DNA of 64,000 nucleotides from Ulvibacter algarum (GCA_947488905.1 CANLBJ010000009.1:1-64000), one strand, 5' to 3'; shown: positions 1 through 8,537, counted from the stretch's first letter. Numbers and translations are program-made. Notes: generated from the sequence alone by a model not told the origin.

Positions 1-73
1 GGGTGTAGCGTAGCCCGGTTATCGCGCCACGTTTGGGACGTGGAGGCCGCAGGTTCGAATCCTGCCACCCCGA
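1..73 (+). tRNA. tRNA-Pro (anticodon TGG), 5' end cut by window edge
   Basis: Cloverleaf read by eye. The anticodon stem CCACG/CGTGG encloses the loop TTTGGGA, giving anticodon TGG (proline). The T arm GCAGG/CCTGC carries the usual TTCGAAT loop. The 3' acceptor strand CACCCCG at 66-72 is followed by discriminator A73. Its partner should read CGGGGTG, but the window opens at GGGTG, so the first two bases lie outside. No CCA is encoded. tRNA-Arg follows about 40 bases downstream and the two are probably co-transcribed. Confidence 0.95.
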
Positions 74-114
74 CTATATTTATTACAAAATTTTAATGTT
101 TTCCTAAAAGCTAC

Positions 115-188
115 GGGCTCGTAGCTCAGCTGGATAGAGCACCTCCCTTCTAAGGAGGCGGTCACAGGTTCGAATCCTGTCGGGCTCA
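115..188 (+). tRNA. tRNA-Arg (anticodon TCT)
   Basis: A complete 74-base cloverleaf. The acceptor stem GGGCTCG pairs with CGGGCTC through two G-U wobbles. The anticodon stem CCTCC/GGAGG encloses CTTCTAA, giving anticodon TCT, which reads AGA/AGG arginine codons. The T arm is ACAGG-TTCGAAT-CCTGT and the discriminator is A188. CCA is not encoded. A strong hairpin with a T run follows immediately, so this is the last gene of the tRNA-Pro/tRNA-Arg unit. Confidence 0.96.
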
Positions 189-190
189 CG

Positions 191-217
191 AAAAATCTCC
201 TTTATGGGGATTTTTTT
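191..217 (+). terminator. rho-independent terminator after tRNA-Arg
   Basis: The inverted repeat AAAAATCTCC / GGGGATTTTT has one G-U pair and a 5-base loop TTTAT. It is followed by a T run and begins 2 bases after the tRNA. It ends the tRNA transcript. Confidence 0.85.
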
Positions 218-297
218 GTTTTATATCTTTTCCTAATTTATTAAGTTAAAATAAAACTACAATCTTTGTCAAATTTTAGACAACGAGCGGTTTATGT

Positions 298-972
298 TTA
301 AAATAAAGTACGCTTCACTATATCATAATAGCTATCACTTACAGGAATCTTTTTTTCTGAAAGCAATAAATCTCTTCCTTTAAGTCCGGTAACTTTTTGT
401 TGATTTATAATATAAGAGCGGTGCACCCTTAAAAAATGATCTGGCAAGGTTGTTATTAATTTACTCAATGACTGGTTGGCCATTATTTTACGCCCACTTT
501 CTAAATAATAATTTACATACTCACTATCACTCTCAATGTAAATAATATCTTTTGCTAGTACTTTGTGAAGATCATAACCAGACTTAATAATAACAGTGCT
601 CTCGGTATTGTTTTCATTCTTAGGAAATTTTTCTACAGCGCTTAAAAACCGTTTAAAAGTGATGGGTTTTACTAGATAGTCTAACGCGTTTAACTCAAAT
701 CCTTTCAAGGCGTATTCAGAATAGGCAGTTGTAAAAACAATACGGGTAGCAGTATTGCTTATTAGTTCTGCAAACTCAGTACCTTTTATATCTGGCATTT
801 GTATATCTAAAAATAATAGATCTATTTCTGTTGTTTTTAAGGTAGCAAGCGCCTCTAACGGGCTTTCATATATGGCAACGCATTCTAAGAAGTCTAGCTT
901 GCTTATATATGACCTAATAAGCTCTCTAGCTAACTCTTCATCATCTACTACTATACACTTGAGTTTATTCAT
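298..972 (-). CDS. LytTR-family response regulator
   Basis: A 224-residue DNA-binding response regulator. The N-terminal receiver domain (about residues 3-115) has the acidic pair D10/D11, the phospho-acceptor D56 in LFLDIQMP, a conserved Thr near residue 82 and K102 in the LVKP motif. The C-terminal half (about 125-224) is a LytTR domain with the typical FLRVHRSYIIN signature. It overlaps the upstream kinase gene by 8 bases, so the pair is translationally coupled. The two genes diverge from the EF-hand/YHYH secreted-protein cluster that starts at 2188, which makes that cluster a plausible target. Family assignment is firm; the signal and regulon are not visible. Confidence 0.93.
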   Translation of the reverse strand: MNKLKCIVVDDEELARELIRSYISKLDFLECVAIYESPLEALATLKTTEIDLLFLDIQMPDIKGTEFAELISNTATRIVFTTAYSEYALKGFELNALDYLVKPITFKRFLSAVEKFPKNENNTESTVIIKSGYDLHKVLAKDIIYIESDSEYVNYYLESGRKIMANQSLSKLITTLPDHFLRVHRSYIINQQKVTGLKGRDLLLSEKKIPVSDSYYDIVKRTLF

Positions 973-1996
973 TTATGTTTAATGTTAAATTAACGCTATA
1001 AGTACCGTTTGCAGCAATCTCAAGATTGTGTTTATTAGGATAGTATATTTCTAAGCGTTTTTTTGCGTTAACGAGACCAATACCGCTGTTTTTATCTTTA
1101 TTAATTTTCTCTTTTGGTAAGCTGTTTTCTACTAAGAAATATATGTGATTATCTGATGATGTGAGTGTAATTGTGACAAATGAATCACCACCTTTTTCTA
1201 TACCACTATGTTTAAAAGCATTTTCAATAAAGATAATAAAAAGCATGGGAGCTACTTCAATAGCCGTGTTTTCTAGTAAATTATTAAAACTGATATTAAA
1301 TTTCTTACTACTCCTTAGTTTAAAGAGTTCTATAAAGTTTTCTATATAGTGGATCTCTTTTTCAATAGGCACTTTTGGTCTTTCGCAGTCATAAATTACA
1401 TATCGTAACATTTCAGAAAGAGAATGAATACTCTCAGGCGTTTTTTCTGAATTTGTCATTGATAGTGCATAAATGTTATTTAAAGAATTAAATAGAAAAT
1501 GAGGATTGATTTGCATCTTCAAAAATTTTAATTCACTCTCAGCTAGTGCAGCCGTTTGTTTAGCCATTGCTTCTTCTTTCTTTTGGGCAAATAAGAAAGT
1601 TTCTACTAGAATACTTAAAAAATAACTTACAGTAATAAGTAATAAGTGTATTAAAAAACTTGAAGGAGGGTGTGGCCCGCCGCGTAAAAATGGTGGTGGA
1701 CCGTCAGGCATATCTGGTCTTATTCTTACAGGAGGATCAATTGACATACCTGTAGAAAGAAAAGCAAACAGTGCTATTGTGCCTATTGATACTACTATAA
1801 AGATGATATGTTTTTTCTGAAATAATAACTTAGGAGCTATGTAATAAGAAGCTAAAATAATAGCCAATATTTGAAAACCAAATGCGATACTGTTTCTAGT
1901 TGCGAATTGAGTTAAATCTTCTTGTTTCAAGCTTAATATTAGCCACACTAAGGCCCATAGTATTATTTGTATAAGTAGGTGTATTCTAAATTTCAT
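965..1996 (-). CDS. LytS/YehU-type membrane sensor histidine kinase
   Basis: Sensor kinase partner of the LytTR regulator. Four membrane segments fill the first 140 residues. Between the third and fourth is a short Pro/Gly/Arg-rich exposed loop (DPPVRIRPDMPDGPPPFLRG). A His_kinase domain follows with the phospho-acceptor motif INPHFLFNSLNN, then an HATPase region with IENAFKHSG and SGIGLVNAKKRL. A reading frame opens 6 codons earlier at 2014 (MCFLCY), but the start at 1996 gives a normal membrane N-terminus (MKFRIHLL). The loop composition resembles the Gly/Pro/Arg tails of secreted proteins encoded by the divergent cluster, which is curious and unexplained. Confidence 0.9.
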   Translation of the reverse strand: MKFRIHLLIQIILWALVWLILSLKQEDLTQFATRNSIAFGFQILAIILASYYIAPKLLFQKKHIIFIVVSIGTIALFAFLSTGMSIDPPVRIRPDMPDGPPPFLRGGPHPPSSFLIHLLLITVSYFLSILVETFLFAQKKEEAMAKQTAALAESELKFLKMQINPHFLFNSLNNIYALSMTNSEKTPESIHSLSEMLRYVIYDCERPKVPIEKEIHYIENFIELFKLRSSKKFNISFNNLLENTAIEVAPMLFIIFIENAFKHSGIEKGGDSFVTITLTSSDNHIYFLVENSLPKEKINKDKNSGIGLVNAKKRLEIYYPNKHNLEIAANGTYSVNLTLNINE

Positions 1997-2075
1997 ATAA
2001 CAAAGAAAGCACATTTTTTTCTCTTTGTTACTTGATATGCACCTTTTGAAAAGGAGATAATCAAACTCTCACAGG

Positions 2076-2164
2076 CTATAAGACGCTATTCACTTAAAGT
2101 AAAGCTCCATTGGCTGAATACGGGGTTTTTAGCGAATTTTTTTAAAAAAGCTGTCGTCTTATAG
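2076..2164. promoter_or_regulatory. 10-bp inverted repeat in the divergent regulatory region
   Basis: CTATAAGACG at 2076-2085 and its exact reverse complement CGTCTTATAG at 2155-2164 flank about 69 bases between the kinase/regulator pair (minus strand) and the EF-hand gene (plus strand). The right arm ends 23 bases before the EF-hand start codon. The arms could be a pair of operator sites or close a long-range hairpin in the leader. The interior also contains A/T-run hairpin material (TTTTTTTAAAAAA). The function is inferred only from position. Confidence 0.4.
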
Positions 2165-2187
2165 ATGTAACATTAAATGTAAAAATT

Positions 2188-2490
2188 ATGAAAACGAGTA
2201 AAAAATTAAATTTTAGAACAGCAGTAATCGCATTTGCATTTATTTGCTTCGGTATCACATTTTCTAATGCACAACAAAGAGGGGAACGCGAACAAAAAGA
2301 AAGACCTACCTATGCTAAGCTTTTAAAAGAGATGGATGAGAATGAAGATGGGAAACTTGCTAAAACAGAAGTAAAAGGACCTTTAAAAGATAAGTTTGCT
2401 AAAATAGATACAGATGAAGATGGGTTTATCTCTGAAGAGGAGTTTAAAAATGCTCCTAAACCAGAAAGAAGAGAAAGACCTTCAAATTAA
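2188..2490 (+). CDS. small secreted EF-hand protein
   Basis: A 100-residue protein with a signal peptide ending near SNAQQ and two tandem EF-hand calcium-binding loops, DENEDGKLAKTE and DTDEDGFISEEE. Both keep the D-x-D/N-x-D/E-G pattern and the acidic residue at loop position 12. The C-terminus is short and rich in Arg/Glu/Pro. It is the first gene of the secreted-protein run that diverges from the LytTR/LytS pair. A second EF-hand protein lies at 6219. Role unknown; calcium binding is the family expectation. Confidence 0.85.
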   Translation: MKTSKKLNFRTAVIAFAFICFGITFSNAQQRGEREQKERPTYAKLLKEMDENEDGKLAKTEVKGPLKDKFAKIDTDEDGFISEEEFKNAPKPERRERPSN

Positions 2491-2578
2491 AGACTTGTTA
2501 ACAGTGGTTTGTTGATTGTAAGTTGAGGTCCTATAAGCAATTATGGGGCTTCAATTTTCTTAAAAAATAAAATTCAAG

Positions 2579-3565
2579 ATGAAAAATAAAAATATTAAAT
2601 ATGCTGCAGTGTTAGCCATCGGCCTATCTGTTATTGGTTGTAAAAACCAAACAGCTTCAGGATCACATACTCACGGAGAGGATTCTCATACGCATGATAC
2701 TGCACATGAACATGCAGCAGTTGATTATTTTGGAGCTTATGTTTTAGAAAATGAGACATACGGCACAAAAACAACGGTTACAATAAAAGATGGTAAACGT
2801 ATTATTGAAACAAACGCAATACCCAACCATAAAACAGGAACCTTCCCTAATGAGGGAAACCCAAACACAATTAAAGCGCAAAAAAGCGCCTACAGCTTAC
2901 CATTAAACCCTAAATATACAGGGGAGGCCAAATGGGTTAGAGAACCAGGTGTAGCTCTTAACGGAATTAAATTTGAACCAGAAACAGCAGAAGTTGTTTT
3001 TTGTGAAAGCGGTGAAAACTATCGTGTAGAAGCTAAGCAAGATTTAATTGATTTGGGATTAGATTTTAATAACGCGCACGTGCAACCTACAGGTGCTTAC
3101 CATTATCATGGTACGCCTACCTCAATGATATCAGAATTTGATACAGGTGAAGATTTAGTACATATTGGTTTTGCTAAAGATGGTTTTCCTATTTACTATT
3201 CAAAAAGCAATGCCTATAAACCCAGCTTTAGACTTTATGATGAAAACCGTGAAGGTGAAGATTGCTCTTATAGCAATCCACACCAGCAAATGGATATAAC
3301 TGTAGAAGAGACAGCACCAGACGGGACATTTAAGTCTGATTGGGAATATGTAGCAGGACTGGGCGATCTGGATGAATGTAACGGTATTAACCTTGACGGT
3401 AAGTATATGTATTTAGTAACAGATGTCTATCCCTATGTGTCTCGTTGTTTAATGGGCGAGTTTGAAGAAGAGCGCCATGGACCACCGCCAGGTGGAGGTA
3501 GAGAAGGAGGAGGCCCGCCACCTGGAGGAGGACCACCTAGAGGAAAAAGATCACCTCGCACTTAA
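2579..3565 (+). CDS. YHYH-domain lipoprotein (first of three)
   Basis: A 328-residue exported protein with a lipobox (SVIGC) at about residues 17-21. A His-rich stretch (SHTHGEDSHTHDTAHEHA) follows just after the lipid anchor. The central YHYH domain contains GVALNGIKF, then AYHYHGTP and an IGFAKDGFPIYY segment. The C-terminus is a low-complexity Gly/Pro/Arg tail. YHYH domains have no established enzymatic role. The repeated Tyr-His motifs plus the His-rich N-terminus suggest metal binding, and a SCO1-type copper protein lies in the same run at 9880. Function is inference. Confidence 0.85.
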   Translation: MKNKNIKYAAVLAIGLSVIGCKNQTASGSHTHGEDSHTHDTAHEHAAVDYFGAYVLENETYGTKTTVTIKDGKRIIETNAIPNHKTGTFPNEGNPNTIKAQKSAYSLPLNPKYTGEAKWVREPGVALNGIKFEPETAEVVFCESGENYRVEAKQDLIDLGLDFNNAHVQPTGAYHYHGTPTSMISEFDTGEDLVHIGFAKDGFPIYYSKSNAYKPSFRLYDENREGEDCSYSNPHQQMDITVEETAPDGTFKSDWEYVAGLGDLDECNGINLDGKYMYLVTDVYPYVSRCLMGEFEEERHGPPPGGGREGGGPPPGGGPPRGKRSPRT

Positions 3566-3758
3566 TATTTTCTGAAATTTTCAGAAGAAAAAAAATAGTT
3601 GCAAAATTGAAATTACGGCGATTGTCGCGATAGTTTCACTACTCTCACAGTTTGAATTAGCCTTCCCACTAGATGAGTATTTACCTTAGAATGGGGCTTT
3701 TAATAATAAAATAAAAGTCCCTTTTAGGGTTTACTATTAAAGTCAAAAATTAGAACTG

Positions 3759-4505
3759 ATGAGTTTTTTTGGAAAATTTAGAAGGAAATTAGTTCTAAAC
3801 GGAAAGTTTAGGAACTATCTAATTTATGCTTTTGGCGAAATACTATTAATTGTTATAGGTATTCTAATTGCTTGGAAAATTAATAACCTTAACGAAATAA
3901 GAAAAAATAAGATTGTAGAAGTTAAGATTTATGAAACCTTATATGATGAGCTTCGTACAAATTTGAATGTTATAGATAGTGCAATTGTAAGATACAACAC
4001 AAGTAGGTTATCACTTAAAAACACGCTTCATTATGTGGGTCTTGAAATAAGAGAAGTGAAACAAGAGACCAAAAATGTAATTATAGGAGTGAGGTTTAAA
4101 GAGACTAGCTTAAGAAATGATGCATTAAACTCTATTAATAATACAAACAAGTTTGAGTTTTTAGAAAATGATGCTCTAAAGGGATTAATCGCAGCGTACC
4201 CAAATGAGATAAAAATTTTTAAAAGTCAAGAAAATAAAATTGAAAATATAGTAGAAAATAGATTGAAGCCTATTATTGAAAAACATATATCACTTGCAGA
4301 TATGTTACCAGAAAATGAAGAAAGCTACATTCAAATTAAAACATTTGGAGCACAATCAAATTATACTTCTTTACTTAATAGTAGAGATTATCAAAATAGT
4401 ATTATAGACAGATTATTGCAAACAGATATACAACTTAAATACGCTAAAAGTCTACGTTTTAAAACAGAAAAACTCGCGATTAAATTGAAGCAGGAATTAG
4501 AATAA
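3759..4505 (+). CDS. DUF6090 family membrane-anchored protein
   Basis: A 248-residue protein. The basic N-terminus MSFFGKFRRKLVLNGKF leads into one membrane helix (about residues 22-42, YAFGEILLIVIGILIAWKIN). A long, mainly helical soluble domain follows. This N-terminal layout is characteristic of the Bacteroidota DUF6090 family, whose function is unknown. Here it sits between two YHYH lipoprotein genes. A hairpin-prone AT-rich leader of about 190 bases precedes it. I see no catalytic motif. Confidence 0.8.
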   Translation: MSFFGKFRRKLVLNGKFRNYLIYAFGEILLIVIGILIAWKINNLNEIRKNKIVEVKIYETLYDELRTNLNVIDSAIVRYNTSRLSLKNTLHYVGLEIREVKQETKNVIIGVRFKETSLRNDALNSINNTNKFEFLENDALKGLIAAYPNEIKIFKSQENKIENIVENRLKPIIEKHISLADMLPENEESYIQIKTFGAQSNYTSLLNSRDYQNSIIDRLLQTDIQLKYAKSLRFKTEKLAIKLKQELE

Positions 4506-4554
4506 TAAACAAAAAAATAAATTAAAAATAATAATTAACCTAAAACCAAAAATC

Positions 4555-5541
4555 ATGAAAACTTACTTTTTAAAATTTCCTGTTTTGATGACAGCATCTA
4601 TTTTATTGGGATTTCTAAGTCTTAATTCTTGTTCAAATGATGATGAAAATACAGAAACTGAAACCGATGACACTACTGTAGTGGTAGATGTAGCCTTGGC
4701 TAATTTTACAAACTCAGTAACAATCACAACCGTACCTTGTACATTATCAGATGGTACAGTAACAGAATGTTATCAAATAGTGACTACAAGCACACCAGAA
4801 GATCATCAAATGGGGCCTTGGTGTCCTACAAATATTTCTGACAATGCAGAAGCTGGAGGAATATGGTTAGAGGGAGGCGAAGTATATGATGTAGATGGTG
4901 CTTTTATAGAAAATATGGCAACATTTTATAATGATGAAACTTGGTTAATGTATGATGCTAACGGAGACATCTTTGTGACAGAAACAGAAGACGATTGTGC
5001 AAATGCTGCAAACCCTAATGTGGGAGAGGAGTATGAAAATTTTTGTGTAGAATGTTTGCCGTCATATGTCGCAGATTTAACGCAAACTTATTTAATACCT
5101 ATCACACCTGTAAAAGTATCAAGTTCAATCAGTTTTGGAGGTGGTGGTCCAGGTGGTGGTAATGGTCCTTCTCAAAGAGGAATAGCCTTTAACGGAATTG
5201 TCTTTGACGCACCTGCTCCTACAGATGCTATTTTAGGAGCTTATACACTAGCACCTTTTGATGATGCAGGAGGTCACATTAATTTAAATGCAGGATATCA
5301 TTATCACGCAGCAACAGGTGTATCTACTCAAATAATACAAGAAGATGGACACGCCTCAATGATAGGGTATGCGTTAGATGGTCACGGTTTATATGCACAG
5401 TTAGATGCTAATGGAGATGAGCCAACAGATCTTGATTCTTGTAGAGGTCACGAAGATGACACAAGAGGATATCATTATCATGTGGATGCTGCTGGTGCTA
5501 ATAATTTTATCAATTGTCTAAACGGCGCTTACGCTAACTAA
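4555..5541 (+). CDS. YHYH-domain lipoprotein (second of three)
   Basis: A 328-residue lipoprotein with a lipobox at LNSC (near residue 26), followed by an acidic linker of Asp/Glu/Thr. A Cys-containing middle region precedes a Gly-rich stretch (GGGGPGGGNGP). The YHYH domain then shows RGIAFNGIVFDAP, GYHYHAATG and a second copy, GYHYHVDAAG. Unlike the first YHYH protein it has two Tyr-His-Tyr-His motifs. Cysteines near the end (DSCRGH and INCLNG) may form a disulfide. The next gene starts 10 bases downstream, so the two are probably co-transcribed. Confidence 0.85.
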   Translation: MKTYFLKFPVLMTASILLGFLSLNSCSNDDENTETETDDTTVVVDVALANFTNSVTITTVPCTLSDGTVTECYQIVTTSTPEDHQMGPWCPTNISDNAEAGGIWLEGGEVYDVDGAFIENMATFYNDETWLMYDANGDIFVTETEDDCANAANPNVGEEYENFCVECLPSYVADLTQTYLIPITPVKVSSSISFGGGGPGGGNGPSQRGIAFNGIVFDAPAPTDAILGAYTLAPFDDAGGHINLNAGYHYHAATGVSTQIIQEDGHASMIGYALDGHGLYAQLDANGDEPTDLDSCRGHEDDTRGYHYHVDAAGANNFINCLNGAYAN

Positions 5542-5551
5542 AACATTAAAG

Positions 5552-6169
5552 ATGAAAAGATATATCACAACTATAATAGCTGGGTTATTCTCGATAGCGA
5601 GTTTTGCTCATAGTCCTGATACCTCTACAACAGTATTAGTAGAGAAAGAGAACAATGTTTGGGTATTACAGATTAGTGCATCGTTAACTGCTTTTCAGCA
5701 AGAAATAAGAACGCACTTTTCTGAAACACCATATAAGACTCCTGAAGAATTTAAGGAGATGGTATTAGCGCATATTAAGAATAATATTGAAATACTTTTT
5801 AATGATAATGAAAGCATAAGCTTAAACAATGGAAAAGTGAAATTGGGACACGAGACAAATGTTGTTTTTGAAGTTGAAGGTGTTCCTTTAGATATGAATA
5901 CAATCACAATTACAAATAAAGTCTTTAAGGACATTTATAAAAGTAAAAGTGCCCTGATTATTTTAAAAGAAAATTTCAGCAAAAATAAATTTATATTGAA
6001 TGAGGCTAATGACCACGGTTTATCTCTATCTGTTGTTGATAATGAGTTTGTAGAAGTAGTACCACAGAAAGCAAGCTTCTTTTCTCCAACAATACTTTTA
6101 CTCCTCGTTGGTGTTTTGGGGATTGGGTTTGCTTTCAATTTTAAATCTAGAAAAACTGAGTTGGAATAG
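5552..6169 (+). CDS. exported single-pass membrane protein of unknown function
   Basis: A 205-residue protein with a signal peptide cleaved near SFA-HSPD. A soluble beta-rich domain of about 150 residues lies outside the cytoplasm. One C-terminal membrane helix (about 175-195, PTILLLLVGVLGIGFAFNF) ends in a basic tail. The mature protein would begin with His, which recalls copper-binding exported proteins that use an N-terminal His, but this is only a resemblance. It follows the second YHYH gene by 10 bases. I do not recognise the family. Confidence 0.75.
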   Translation: MKRYITTIIAGLFSIASFAHSPDTSTTVLVEKENNVWVLQISASLTAFQQEIRTHFSETPYKTPEEFKEMVLAHIKNNIEILFNDNESISLNNGKVKLGHETNVVFEVEGVPLDMNTITITNKVFKDIYKSKSALIILKENFSKNKFILNEANDHGLSLSVVDNEFVEVVPQKASFFSPTILLLLVGVLGIGFAFNFKSRKTELE

Positions 6170-6218
6170 TCAACACTGTAATAAATTAAAAATATTAATA
6201 ATTTAAAAAATAAATTTC

Positions 6219-6515
6219 ATGAAAAAAATAGCCTTATTAGTTGTAGTAGTTGCAATGTCAAGCTGTAGCAGTTTAAAAAGTACAGACACTTCAACATTAT
6301 CTAATGCAGCTACATTATTAAGTTCTATGTCATCAAACTCTACAGTGCAACAAATCGCATCACTTTTTACTTTATTAGACACTAATGGTGACGAAGCGAT
6401 TAGTTCTACAGAGGCTGTTGGTACTGTAGCAGATAACTTTAATGTTTTAGATGCTGATAATAATTCAAGTTTAAACCTTACAGAGTTAACGGGTTTATTA
6501 GGTTTATTAAAGTAA
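6219..6515 (+). CDS. small EF-hand lipoprotein
   Basis: A 98-residue protein with a lipobox (AMSSC, residues 12-16), a Ser/Thr-rich spacer and two EF-hand loops, DTNGDEAISSTE and DADNNSSLNLTE. Both keep the calcium-ligand spacing. It resembles the secreted EF-hand protein at 2188 in architecture but is lipid-anchored. It lies about 50 bases after the preceding membrane protein gene and 50 bases before the next, in the same orientation. The function beyond probable calcium binding is unknown. Confidence 0.82.
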   Translation: MKKIALLVVVVAMSSCSSLKSTDTSTLSNAATLLSSMSSNSTVQQIASLFTLLDTNGDEAISSTEAVGTVADNFNVLDADNNSSLNLTELTGLLGLLK

Positions 6516-6565
6516 TTAACACAAGAATATACTAGGTGATAAAAGTAATTGAGAACAAAGAGATT

Positions 6566-7342
6566 ATGAAAAAAACAGTTGGATTATTGTTATTACTATG
6601 CACAGTATACTCTGCAAAAGCAAAAGATTTTATCACTACGGTTGTACAGGACACAACTGTAGTAGTTAATGAAAATGTAGTTTATAAAGTGTCACGGGAC
6701 AGCCAAAATTTTAATGTTAGTATTAGTACAAAAGATAATGATGTTATTATGTCTATGCTGCGCTTAGGAGTATCAGTTTATTTTGATGTAAAAGGGAAAG
6801 AAAAAGAAGATGTTTTTGTAAAATATCCTCTTGAGCCAGTTAGGCCAAGTTTTAACAGGGGAGAAGAATCTTCTCAAGGCTTACCTTCTTTAGAAGACGA
6901 ACAAAAAATAAAAGAACATATTGCTAAGTTGGTTGATGAAGACCTCCCACTAGAGGCTATGTACCATTATTTTGATAATGAAGAACAATTTCATGTCCTT
7001 TTAAACTCATTAGATGCTTCTGTTTCTTATACGTATGATAAGGGAAAAGGATTGTTAAAATACCAATTAAAAATACCAAAGTATAAAATTAGCCCAAACT
7101 CAAAAGAGGACTTCTCAAAATTAATAATTGGTGTTAAGTCTAATAAGATGCCAGAGAAAAGGCAAAAAGTCAATAATGGATCTCAGTCTAATGGTAGAGG
7201 AGGAGGACCACCATCTGGAGGTCGAGGTGGCGGTGGTCGAGGTGGTAAAGGCGGTGGTGAAAGACCAGGAGGTCAAAACTCACAACAAGCTATGAAGACA
7301 TTAGACTTTTGGTTTAAAGCTAGTGAAGTGAAAAAAGGTTAA
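6566..7342 (+). CDS. secreted protein with Gly/Arg-rich tail, unknown function
   Basis: About 258 residues. The frame opens at 6536, but the start at 6566 (MKKTVGLLLLL) begins a normal signal peptide ending near AKA-KDF and is preferred. The mature domain is mixed alpha/beta without a motif I recognise. Near the C-terminus is a run of Gly and Arg (GRGGGPPSGGRGGGGRGG), then a short ordered end (MKTLDFWFKASEVKK). The same kind of Gly/Pro/Arg tract occurs in the YHYH proteins at 2579 and 4555. It is the last gene of the dense secreted-protein run. Confidence 0.75.
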   Translation: MKKTVGLLLLLCTVYSAKAKDFITTVVQDTTVVVNENVVYKVSRDSQNFNVSISTKDNDVIMSMLRLGVSVYFDVKGKEKEDVFVKYPLEPVRPSFNRGEESSQGLPSLEDEQKIKEHIAKLVDEDLPLEAMYHYFDNEEQFHVLLNSLDASVSYTYDKGKGLLKYQLKIPKYKISPNSKEDFSKLIIGVKSNKMPEKRQKVNNGSQSNGRGGGPPSGGRGGGGRGGKGGGERPGGQNSQQAMKTLDFWFKASEVKKG

Positions 7343-7509
7343 TTGATATTCATCAATAGTTTGTAAAAATTGTAAAGAAGTAAACTTACTTCAGTTTTGT
7401 ATAATTCTAAAAATAAGATATTTAAAGTAGTCTTATATGTAAATACATATAGTGAATACCTCTATTGGCTTTTTTAAAAAAAAAGTTTCATCTAAAAAAA
7501 AATAAAATT

Positions 7510-8133
7510 ATGAAAAAGCATATTAAAATATATCTAGCAACAGCAGTACTTTTAGTAGGGTTTACAGTTCAAGGTACCGCACAATCTAAACGTAATACAA
7601 AAGATAAAACTGTAACAACTACAGTAGCTAAAAGAACGACAACAAGTAAAAACACTGCAGCATCTAATACTGCAAATAACAAAAGGATTTCAAGCTCTAA
7701 GGTGACCTATAAAACACCTAAGAAAAAAGTGGTTGCTGTACGTAATGTACCAAGAAGAACTGTTGTAAATCATAACGGACAACAATATTATTACGCTAAT
7801 AATAAATATTACACGCAGTCTAGAGGGAGTTATATAGTGATTGCACCAAAGGTTGGTTTTAGAGTGAAAACGTTACCAATAAACTATAAAAGAGTAAGAC
7901 ATCAGAACCACGACTATTATAATGCACAAGGAGTGTTTTATGTGTATTTAAATGGTGAATATGAAGTAGTTGATCCAGAGATAGGAACAGTTGTATATGA
8001 GTTACCAGACGATTATGAAAAAGTAGTTCTTGATGGGCAGACCTATTATGAGTATTCAAATATTTTATATGAAAAAGTACAGATTGATGGTACTAGAGCC
8101 TATGAGGTAGTTGGTGTTATTGAAATGGAATAA
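7510..8133 (+). CDS. DUF6515 family exported protein
   Basis: About 207 residues. The true start is taken at 7510 (MKKHIKIYLATAVLLVG), giving a clean signal peptide. The frame extends upstream to 7465 only through a Lys/Phe-rich leader that looks non-coding. After a Thr/Lys/Asn-rich linker come several short repeats in which paired tyrosines follow a Gly (GQQYYYANNKYY, NHDYYNAQGVFY, GQTYYEYSNILY). This pattern fits DUF6515, exported Bacteroidota proteins of unknown function. A terminator follows. Confidence 0.8.
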   Translation: MKKHIKIYLATAVLLVGFTVQGTAQSKRNTKDKTVTTTVAKRTTTSKNTAASNTANNKRISSSKVTYKTPKKKVVAVRNVPRRTVVNHNGQQYYYANNKYYTQSRGSYIVIAPKVGFRVKTLPINYKRVRHQNHDYYNAQGVFYVYLNGEYEVVDPEIGTVVYELPDDYEKVVLDGQTYYEYSNILYEKVQIDGTRAYEVVGVIEME

Positions 8134-8154
8134 GTATTGGTTTGTTGGTTGAAG

Positions 8155-8186
8155 GGTTCCGTGAGAGATTGCGGAGCCTTTTTTTA
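8155..8186 (+). terminator. rho-independent terminator after the DUF6515 gene
   Basis: GGTTCCG at 8155-8161 and CGGAGCC at 8172-8178 form a 7-bp stem with one G-U pair around a 10-base loop, followed directly by a run of seven T. It separates the first secreted-protein run from the 8413-10572 group. Confidence 0.8.
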
Positions 8187-8412
8187 TTTACGTATTTTAA
8201 TGAATTAATAATCAATGTGTTTTATGGTTAGTTTGCTTATTATCAAGTATTAATCATTTTAAAATTGACTAATAAATTTGCTTTACTGAACAGAAACCAC
8301 CATTCACAGAAATTAGAAAGGCGCTCATTGATTGTATGATTTTGGTCTCTCTTGCTTCATTATATTTGAAATAGGTTTAAGCAAAAACGAGTATTTATTT
8401 AATTATTAATAT

Positions 8413-8535
8413 ATGGAATCATTAAAAAAGGAGGAGCTTAACTTTCATCTAGTTTCGGCAGGAACAGATTTTAATAAGTCAGAAAAAGTGAGTTTAAAAA
8501 ACTCAAAATCAGTAACAATTAATAAAACAAACTAA
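8413..8535 (+). CDS. possible 40-residue peptide gene just upstream of the third YHYH gene
   Basis: An uninterrupted ATG-to-TAA frame of 40 codons. The peptide starts MESLKKEELNFHLVSAG and ends with a Ser/Lys/Asn-rich half (KVSLKNSKSVTINKTN). A GGAGGAG-like run falls within the frame, not before it. Its stop codon lies 2 bases before the ATG of the YHYH lipoprotein, so translation would be coupled. The helical, charged first half followed by a Ser/Thr/Lys/Asn-rich end could be a leader-peptide/core layout, a translational leader or a chance frame. I recognise no family. Confidence 0.35.
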   Translation: MESLKKEELNFHLVSAGTDFNKSEKVSLKNSKSVTINKTN

Positions 8536-8537
8536 TT

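Noticed and set aside
3692-3740. Terminator between the first YHYH gene and the DUF6090 gene
   Set aside because: GGGGCTTTTA/TAAAAGTCCC can pair, but no T run follows directly and the element lies more than 120 bases after the stop codon, so I did not call it.
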